A stretch of DNA of 64,000 bases, taken from contig OY282370.1 of NCBI GenBank assembly GCA_958295745.1, positions 1,834,548 through 1,898,547 on the forward strand, given 5' to 3'. This document shows, in pieces, positions 58,770-64,000 of the stretch. A program made the translations under genes and the position numbers. The DNA comes from an uncultured Acidimicrobiia bacterium (GTDB taxonomy: Bacteria; Actinomycetota; Acidimicrobiia; Spongiisociales; Spongiisociaceae). The stretch's first letter is position 1, and every line of letters starts with the position of its first letter. The notes beneath the pieces are model-generated. The model saw only the letters and a program-made list of their open reading frames with translations, was not told the origin of the DNA and made no database searches.

Positions 58770-59588
58770 GTGAAGGTGGAGGTGGCGCTGATTCCCGCCG
58801 CCGGGCGGGGGACCCGAATGCGGCCGGCCACCAACGCCGTCCCCAAGGCGCTGCTCACGGTGGCCGACCGCCCCAGTATCCAGTGGGTGGTCGAGGAGGC
58901 GGTCCGGTCAGGGGTCACCGAGGTGGTGATGGTGGTGGATTCCGACGCCGGCGCCATGATCGAGCGGCATTTCGACATGGGCGGCCATCTCCCCCGCATG
59001 CAGGGGGTAGAGGTTCGTTCCGTGGTACAGGAGGAAGCCAAAGGCTTGGGCCATGCGGTGCTGGTGGGAAGGGAAGCCGTAGGCGACCGCCCGTTCTACG
59101 TGCTGACGGCCGATGACCTGATCCGGCCTCACGAAGCGGTGCTTCCTTCGTTGGCCGCAGCCGCCGGGCGCGGTGTTTCGGTGGTGTGCGTACGCGAGCT
59201 GCCCGAAGAGGTCTTGACTTCCAAGGGAGTGATAACACCCGGCCCGCATGTGGAGGACGGCGTCTTGGAAGTGACCGGAGCGGTCGAGAAACCGCCTTCG
59301 GACGAGGTGCCTTCTCCTTACGGCATCCAGGGCCGTTACCTGTTCATGCCGGAGGTGTTCGATGTTCTGGAAGGAATCGAACCGGGTTTCGGGGGCGAGA
59401 TACAGCTGACCGACGCCATCGACGCCCTCGGCGGGAGAGGCCGGTGCCGGGCCCATGTGACCCGTACGGAGATCTTGGACACGGGATACCTGCAGGGCTT
59501 TCTTCACGCCACCTTTGCGATGGCGTCGGCCCACCGCGAGTACGGTAAGGAGTTCAAGGCGATGATGAGGAACCTGCTGACGGAATGA
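58770..59588 (+). CDS. galU: UTP-glucose-1-phosphate uridylyltransferase
   Basis: Makes UDP-glucose for envelope polysaccharides, glycolipids and trehalose. The 272 residues are close to, but slightly shorter than, the family norm of about 290. Motifs: IPAAGRGTRMRPATNAVPKA, WVVEEAVRSGVTEVVMVVD, EEAKGLGHAVLVG, YVLTADDLI and YLFMPEVFDVLEGI. GTG start. Three copies of a nine-base unit (like CCGGTGAAC) lie just upstream at about 58735-58758. It heads the actinobacterial galU-moeA-moaC-sepX order. Confidence 0.93.
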   Translation: MKVEVALIPAAGRGTRMRPATNAVPKALLTVADRPSIQWVVEEAVRSGVTEVVMVVDSDAGAMIERHFDMGGHLPRMQGVEVRSVVQEEAKGLGHAVLVGREAVGDRPFYVLTADDLIRPHEAVLPSLAAAAGRGVSVVCVRELPEEVLTSKGVITPGPHVEDGVLEVTGAVEKPPSDEVPSPYGIQGRYLFMPEVFDVLEGIEPGFGGEIQLTDAIDALGGRGRCRAHVTRTEILDTGYLQGFLHATFAMASAHREYGKEFKAMMRNLLTE

Positions 59589-59592
59589 CTGC

Positions 59593-60828
59593 ATGCGCCC
59601 GCTAGCCGAAGCCCAGAGAGACGTCTTGGCGGCGGTTCCCCCGCTGCCGGTGATCGAGAGCCCCTTGCATGAGGCCCTCGGGTTGGGCTTGGCGCGTCCG
59701 GTTCTGGCGCCTCATGACGTACCGCCCTTCACCAACTCGGCCATGGACGGGTACGCGGTGCAGGGCGCGGATGTGGGCTCGGCGCCGGTGACGCTGCGGC
59801 TGCTGGAAGATGTTCCGGCGGGGTATGTGGCCAGAGCCCGGGTGTCGCCCGGTACGGCCATAAAGATCATGACCGGCGCCCCCATGCCCGGCGGCGCCGA
59901 CACGGTGGTGAAGGTGGAGGTAACCGAGCCGGAAGGGGAGGGGGCGGTGCGTATCCTGGCGGCCACCGAGGCCGGAACGGCGGTCCGGCCGGCGGGCAGC
60001 GACCTGGCGGCGGGAGCGCCGGTGTTCGAGGCGGGGGAGCGGCTGACCCCCCGCCACGTTGCGGTGCTGGCGTCCTTGGGGGTGGCCCCGGCGGTGAGGC
60101 GGCGCCCGCGTGCGGCGGTGCTGTCCACCGGCGACGAGGTGCTGCCGCCCGACGCGCCCGTCCTCGGACCGGGTCAGATACGCGACACCAACCGGCCGCT
60201 GCTCATCTCGATGCTGGAGAGGTTCGGAGCGGAGGTGGTGGACCTGGGCATCGTGGGGGACGACGCCCCGGCGCTCCGGGCGGCCCTGGCCGAGGGAGCT
60301 GAGGAGGCGGACATGGTGATCACCTCGGGCGGGGTCTCCATGGGCGAGTACGACCTGGTGAAGACGATCCTCGCCGAGCTCGGAACCATCGACTTCTGGA
60401 AGGTGGCGATGCAGCCCGCCAAACCCTTCGCATTCGGCCACATCGACGGGACCCCGCTGCTCGGCTTGCCGGGCAATCCGGTTTCGGTCATGGTCGCCTT
60501 CGAGCAGTTCGCCCGCCCGGCCCTCCTCCACATGATGGGATGCACCGCGGTGTTCCGTCCTCTGGCAGCGGCGAGGGCCGCCGAAGGATGGCGCAGCGAT
60601 CCGGCCAAAACCGTGTTCACCCGGGTAGTAACCGAGATGGTGGACGGGGTGGTCTATGCGCGTCGAAGCGGCGCCCAGATGTCCAACGTGCTTTCATCGC
60701 TGGCCCGGGCGGACGCCTTCGCGGTTGTTCCGGTGGGGACCGGCCTGGTCGAGGAGGGGGACTGGATGACCCTCGAGATGTTCCGCTCGCCGGAGTCCCG
60801 TTCCGCTTCGGAGGCGCTCGATGGATGA
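59593..60828 (+). CDS. moeA: Molybdopterin molybdenumtransferase MoeA
   Basis: Inserts molybdenum into adenylated molybdopterin. The 411 residues contain the family motifs PPFTNSAMDGYAVQGAD, KIMTGAPMPGGADTVVKVE, LSTGDEVL, GQIRDTNRPLL, ITSGGVSMGEYDLVKTIL and LLGLPGNPVSVMVAFEQF. The start is 4 bases after the galU stop, and the end overlaps moaC by 8 bases, so galU, moeA and moaC are one transcript. Confidence 0.96.
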   Translation: MRPLAEAQRDVLAAVPPLPVIESPLHEALGLGLARPVLAPHDVPPFTNSAMDGYAVQGADVGSAPVTLRLLEDVPAGYVARARVSPGTAIKIMTGAPMPGGADTVVKVEVTEPEGEGAVRILAATEAGTAVRPAGSDLAAGAPVFEAGERLTPRHVAVLASLGVAPAVRRRPRAAVLSTGDEVLPPDAPVLGPGQIRDTNRPLLISMLERFGAEVVDLGIVGDDAPALRAALAEGAEEADMVITSGGVSMGEYDLVKTILAELGTIDFWKVAMQPAKPFAFGHIDGTPLLGLPGNPVSVMVAFEQFARPALLHMMGCTAVFRPLAAARAAEGWRSDPAKTVFTRVVTEMVDGVVYARRSGAQMSNVLSSLARADAFAVVPVGTGLVEEGDWMTLEMFRSPESRSASEALDG

Positions 60829-61303
60829 GGGCGGGCTCACCCATGTGGACGGCCGGGGCCGGGTGCGGATGGTGGACGTGGGCGACAAGCCCGTCAGCAA
60901 CCGTAGGGCGACCGCCGAGGCGGCCGTGGTCATGTCCGAGGGGACGCTGGATCTGATCTTCGAGGGCGGCCTTCCCAAGGGAGATGCGGTCGGTGCGGCC
61001 CGTCTGGCCGGGATCATGGCGGCCAAGAAGACCTCCGAGCTGATCCCCCTCTGCCATCCGCTGTCCATATCGGATGTGGACGTGGAGGTAGCCAGGTCCG
61101 GGTCGGGCGCCCGGATCACCGCCTCGGTGAGGACTACCGATCGAACCGGAGTCGAAATGGAAGCCATGACGGCCGCCTCGATAGCGGCTCTCACGCTCTA
61201 CGACATGATCAAAGGGGTAGAGCGGGGCGCCCGGATAGAGCAGGTGCGCCTGTTGACCAAGTCGGGGGGCCGCTCCGGCGGCTGGTCGGCCGGATCCGGC
61301 TGA
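60821..61303 (+). CDS. moaC: Cyclic pyranopterin monophosphate synthase MoaC
   Basis: Completes the first stage of molybdenum cofactor synthesis. The 160 residues have VDVGDKPVSNRRATAEA, GDAVGAARLAGIMAAKKTSE, IPLCHPL (catalytic region), and the end CTxxSV-like TVRTTDRTGVEMEAMTAAS (here SVRTTDRTGVEMEAMTAAS) and LTLYDMIKG. moaC overlaps moeA. Its partner moaA is not in the window. Confidence 0.96.
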   Translation: MDEGGLTHVDGRGRVRMVDVGDKPVSNRRATAEAAVVMSEGTLDLIFEGGLPKGDAVGAARLAGIMAAKKTSELIPLCHPLSISDVDVEVARSGSGARITASVRTTDRTGVEMEAMTAASIAALTLYDMIKGVERGARIEQVRLLTKSGGRSGGWSAGSG

Positions 61304-61418
61304 TATCCGGTTCGGCGCTTCTCTGACGTGAGGAGTCCGGGAAAACCCTTGAAAACTGCTCGGGTATGGGTCTAACCTATCCCTTCGTGCGGAGTAGGGA
61401 GCGTCGCGAGGAGATGAT

Positions 61419-61901
61419 TTGGCGCTCTTTCTGTTGATTGCCGCGGTTTGGGCGGTTTTTCTACTGCCCCCGTTGTGGGCAGGTTGGTACTCTTCCCCTT
61501 TGAGCAGCACCCGGCGTTATTCCAAGATGTCCGACCGGCTGGAAAACACCCGGTTGCCTTCCCACGACACCTATCACAGCTCCGGCGGCGCCAACGGCGC
61601 GGGTCCTCGCGACCGGGATCGCGCCGGAAAGCTGGCCCGCCGCCGCCGGGTCTTGTTCGTCTTGACGGCGGCCGCGTTGGGGACCTTGCTGTCGGCGGCC
61701 GTATTCAGGAGTGTCTGGATATTGGTGCTGCACGCCGCGGCGGGGGCCATGTTGGTGTGGTATATGGTGATGCTGCGCCGGATCAAGGGGCGGGAAAGGG
61801 CGGCGGAGGCCGTGCGCGTGCGCACCGAGCCGAGGCGGCGCCAAACGATGCGTTACCGTCCCGAGACCGCGGTCCGCCAGGTGCGGTCCCGGGTTCGGTG
61901 A
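61419..61901 (+). CDS. SepX/GlpR-like actinobacterial membrane protein
   Basis: 160 residues. The start is an N-terminal membrane helix (LFLLIAAVWAVFLLPPLWAG), followed by a charged loop with STRRYSKMSDRLENTR. A second hydrophobic region (RRRVLFVLTAAALGTLLSAA and VWILVLHAAAGAMLVWYMVM) comes before a basic tail. The topology and the position after galU-moeA-moaC match SepX/GlpR, a divisome-associated protein of actinobacteria, although rimJ, usual in that cluster, is absent. The TTG start has GAGGAG upstream. The assignment leans on synteny and pattern. Confidence 0.65.
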   Translation: MALFLLIAAVWAVFLLPPLWAGWYSSPLSSTRRYSKMSDRLENTRLPSHDTYHSSGGANGAGPRDRDRAGKLARRRRVLFVLTAAALGTLLSAAVFRSVWILVLHAAAGAMLVWYMVMLRRIKGRERAAEAVRVRTEPRRRQTMRYRPETAVRQVRSRVR

Positions 61902-62521
61902 AGGTCCCCGACTTCTCTTCCATCGAGGCGGCGGCGCGTTCGGAGCTCGATTCGAAGTTCTCCGCCCGGGAGACGGCCATTGCGAACGGACGGCGGGTCA
62001 TCCAATTGTCGGCCAAGGCCATCCGTTCGGGCCACCGGGGTGAGATCGACGAGGCCGGGTCGTTGCTCGAGGCGGCGCAGGCGTTGCTCGATGAATCAGG
62101 CGCCGCCATGGCCGGCCACCCCGATATCAATGTCGGCATTCTCAACGACGCCGCCAAGGAATACGCCGAAGCCCGGCTGTTTCTGGCTCTGGCGGGCGGC
62201 GTCGAGATACCCGCCGCCGCGGACCTGGGCGCCTACATGTACACGGCGCCCTATCTCAAGGGTTTGGGCGAAGCGGTGGGCGAGCTGCGGCGCCGGTTGC
62301 TCGACCTGCTGCGCGGTGAGGAATTCGAGGAGGCGGAGAGTCTGCTGGCGGTCATGGACGAGGTGGTGGACCTGTTGGCCTCCCTCGACTATCCCGACGG
62401 TATGACGGGAGGTCTGCGCCGCACCACCGACATGGCGCGCGGCCTGACCGAACGGAGCAGGGCCGATCTCACGTCTGCTTTGGTGGCGGAGCGCCTCCGC
62501 CGCGACCTGCGCGGCGGTTAG
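61898..62521 (+). CDS. Translin-family RNA-binding protein
   Basis: A 207-residue helical protein. Motifs of the translin family are clear: SARETAIANGRRVIQLSAKA, IRSGHRGEIDEAGSLLEAAQ, EYAEARLFLALAGG, YLKGLGEAVGELRRRLLDLL, and LDYPDGMTGGLRRTTDMARG with ERSRADLTS near the end. Translins are nucleic-acid-binding octamers in eukaryotes; archaeal and rare bacterial members are little studied. The GTG start overlaps the previous stop (GTGA), so it is coupled to the SepX-like gene. Confidence 0.85.
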   Translation: MKVPDFSSIEAAARSELDSKFSARETAIANGRRVIQLSAKAIRSGHRGEIDEAGSLLEAAQALLDESGAAMAGHPDINVGILNDAAKEYAEARLFLALAGGVEIPAAADLGAYMYTAPYLKGLGEAVGELRRRLLDLLRGEEFEEAESLLAVMDEVVDLLASLDYPDGMTGGLRRTTDMARGLTERSRADLTSALVAERLRRDLRGG

Positions 62522-62558
62522 CCGACCGCGCGAACGAAACTGTCCGCCGACGCCGTAA

Positions 62559-62606
62559 CGGTCGACTCGCGGTACGGTCAGCTCGCGGTACGGCCGACTC
62601 GCGTTA
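62559..62606. repeat. Three tandem 16-base repeats upstream of tRNA-Ala
   Basis: Units at 62559-62574, 62575-62590 and 62591-62606 share the pattern CGGTCGACTCGCGGTA with a few changes. The third runs into a TACAAT box (62605-62610) that is well placed as the -10 element of tRNA-Ala. The array may be slipped DNA or a small binding-site cluster. Confidence 0.6.
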
Positions 62607-62625
62607 CAATGGGGCCAGACCGCCA

Positions 62626-62699
62626 GGGGCTGTAGCTCAGTTCGGCAGAGCACCTCGTTCGCAACGAGGGGGTCAGGGGTTCAAATCCCCTCAGCTCCA
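62626..62699 (+). tRNA. tRNA-Ala (CGC)
   Basis: Acceptor stem GGGGCTG/CAGCTCC, D-arm GCTCAGTTCGGCAGAGC, and anticodon stem CCTCG/CGAGG around TTCGCAA, which gives anticodon CGC. T-arm AGGGG-TTCAAAT-CCCCT. It reads GCG codons, frequent in this genome. Confidence 0.95.
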
Positions 62700-62742
62700 C
62701 CCACGGACCCGATGACCTCAAGGGGGGGGGGCTTTGGTGGTC

Positions 62743-63060
62743 TCAGCGGCCTTCCGCCACCAAGGCGGCGTTGTAGGGTTCGATCATGATGCACTCGCCG
62801 GGGCATTCCTCGGCGGATTCGATCACGTCCTCTATGAGCTCGTCGGGCACTCTGGCCACCCCGCGGGACCCTTCCGGTCCGTGGCCGTCTCCGTTCTCCG
62901 CGTCGAACACGAGGGTCGAGCCGAAGTACCTGGCGTCTTCCTTCACCACCCACAGTCCGTCGTCGCGGCCTTCGAACACATCCGGCGCGATCTCCTCGCA
63001 GATGCCGTCGCCGGTGCAAAGGTCCTGATCGATCCACACCATCATCTTGTCGCCGGACAT
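62743..63060 (-). CDS. Ferredoxin, 3Fe-4S/4Fe-4S single-cluster type
   Basis: 105 residues. VWIDQDLCTGDGICEEIAPD has the Cys-x2-Asp-x2-Cys arrangement typical of 3Fe-4S (or Asp-ligated 4Fe-4S) ferredoxins, and the last ligand is in AEECPGECIMIE. Between them lies an insert (ARYFGSTLVFDAENGDGHG) that makes it longer than the usual 62-80 residues. Such ferredoxins carry electrons to cytochromes P450 or other oxygenases, but no partner enzyme is in sight. It is convergent with tRNA-Ala and separated from it by about 43 bases. Confidence 0.9.
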   Translation of the reverse strand: MSGDKMMVWIDQDLCTGDGICEEIAPDVFEGRDDGLWVVKEDARYFGSTLVFDAENGDGHGPEGSRGVARVPDELIEDVIESAEECPGECIMIEPYNAALVAEGR

Positions 63061-63424
63061 GCCTACTGACTCCTTGGGCTTCTGAAACCTCTGGTATCCC
63101 GATTATTGCCGCCGCCCGACCGGATTCACAATCGACCGCCGCCGGGCATGCGGCGTGCGGCAGTGCCGCCTTCATCCTCCAGGTTACCAGCAGAGGGCGG
63201 GTAACGGATGCCATCCGCGCTGTGTTCATACCGGGGCGGGCGGGGATGCCCCCAGACGGGCAGTTCCGAGGTGACCGCCCCATCTATGCGGTCGGGATAC
63301 ACTCCCGGGTTGTCCGGCGTCGAGAAGGGTTGGTGCATGTCGGTCGGTCTGATGGGTTGTTCGGCATCGTGCGGAGGGTCATGACCGTCCTCCTCGCGGA
63401 GCCTCCGCCGGTACCTGCCTGAGG
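63061..63424. other. Gap between divergent ferredoxin and membrane-protein genes
   Basis: About 360 bases between divergently oriented genes. Short open frames exist on both strands but have no ribosome sites and no family-like sequence. I see nothing further in it beyond the expected promoters. Confidence 0.4.
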
Positions 63425-64000
63425 ATGGGCCGGCGCTCCGCGTACGTACGCCAAGTGTTGTGGCGCACCCCGATCATGTTGTTCGGCTTGGTGGTGTTCG
63501 GCGCCGGCATCGCACTGAACATACGGTCCAACCTGGGTCTTTCACCTTGGGACGTGTTCCACGAGGGTTTGGCGCGACGCACCTCTCTCAGCTTCGGTGT
63601 CGTCACCATCCTGGTCGGCGCCGCGGTGTTCCTGGGGTGGATCCCGCTCCGCCAGCGGATCGGGCCCGGCACCCTCATCAATCCGGTCGCGGTGGGTCTG
63701 GTCATAGACCTCACCCTGTCCTTGGTGGACGACGCCCCCACCCACCTGCTCCGGTGGGTCTACCTGCTGGGGGGTCTCGTGCTGCTCGCCATAGGTTCCG
63801 GCCTCTATATAGGAGCGAGGCTGGGACCCGGCCCCAGGGACGGCTTGATGACCGGCCTGGCCGCCAAGGGTCTGTCGATCCGTATGGCCCGATTCATCAT
63901 CGAAGGGGTGATGCTGGTTGCCGGGTGGTCGCTGGGCGGCACGGTCGGGATGGGTACGGTGGTGTTCACCGTGTTGGTCGGCCCCTTGGTGCAGTCCTTC
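63425..64000 (+). CDS. YczE/YitT-like integral membrane protein, 5' part
   Basis: The frame is open from ATG 63425 to the window end (192 codons) and has no stop. The protein has about five membrane helices. RTPIMLFGLVVFGAGIALNI and SNLGLSPWDVFHEGLARRTS match the YczE-type family (integral membrane proteins related to YitT), as do GSGLYIGARLGPGPRDGLMT and LGGTVGMGTVVFTVLVGPLV. Functions in this family are unclear; some are transport- or regulator-linked. It is divergent from the ferredoxin. Confidence 0.85.
   Translation, partial: MGRRSAYVRQVLWRTPIMLFGLVVFGAGIALNIRSNLGLSPWDVFHEGLARRTSLSFGVVTILVGAAVFLGWIPLRQRIGPGTLINPVAVGLVIDLTLSLVDDAPTHLLRWVYLLGGLVLLAIGSGLYIGARLGPGPRDGLMTGLAAKGLSIRMARFIIEGVMLVAGWSLGGTVGMGTVVFTVLVGPLVQSF

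Overview
The window is a 64 kb piece of a high-GC bacterial chromosome. It is most probably from an actinobacterium, and I lean towards the Acidimicrobiia, though the sequence alone does not prove the class. The lineage pointers are: the order rpmG - MaoC/Had-type dehydratase - tRNA-Trp - secE - nusG - rplK - rplA - rplJ - rplL - rpoB - rpoC; a dnaK-grpE-dnaJ-hspR operon; an actinobacterial-type inositol-3-phosphate synthase; a DUF3151 protein; and a galU-moeA-moaC-SepX-like cluster. AT-rich or oddly composed stretches interrupt an otherwise strongly G/C-ending codon pattern and mark likely transferred DNA.

Layout. 1-423: the 3' end of nuoN. 500-5067: a two-gene accessory unit with its own AT-rich promoter, consisting of a small unknown gene and a 1324-residue protein with a nuclease-like N-terminus. 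5114-14528: ino1, a LysR regulator, an orphan ribbon-helix-helix antitoxin, a DUF4143-type ATPase, a purine salvage pair (amidohydrolase plus purine nucleoside phosphorylase), a MidA-type methyltransferase and a second, C-terminally extended DUF4143-type ATPase. 14605-31876: the expression core, with htpX, tRNA-Tyr/Thr/Met, tuf, rpmG, a double-MaoC protein, an ECF sigma/anti-sigma pair, tRNA-Trp, secE-nusG, the L11-L1 and L10-L12 genes with an L10 leader, and rpoBC. 31888-36642: manC, a dNTPase, dnaX and recR. 36697-41838: a membrane-anchored unknown, metX-metY with a CoA-binding protein, and a decayed ATPase fragment. 42026-46119: the dnaK-grpE-dnaJ-hspR chaperone operon. 46230-53779: an accessory block with a third DUF4143-type ATPase and a translationally coupled pair, a sacsin/Hsp90-like ATPase fused to an HNH-like domain followed by an SNF2 helicase. 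53876-64000: DUF3151, uppP, an SPFH protein, mobA, plsY, galU-moeA-moaC-SepX-like-translin, tRNA-Ala, a ferredoxin and the start of a YczE-like membrane protein.

The two strongest points for follow-up are these. (1) The sacsin-HNH plus SNF2 pair at 47512-53779 has the form of a nucleic-acid-targeting defence system: ATPase plus nuclease, helicase, translational coupling, AT-rich composition and accessory surroundings. (2) The single tuf gene at 16035-17225 is almost entirely stripped of C at synonymous sites. Essentially only G- and T-ending codons and TTG leucine are used over about 388 codons, and normal codons return in the last eight, while neighbouring highly expressed genes use C-ending codons freely. 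The 548-5067 unit is a second defence candidate.
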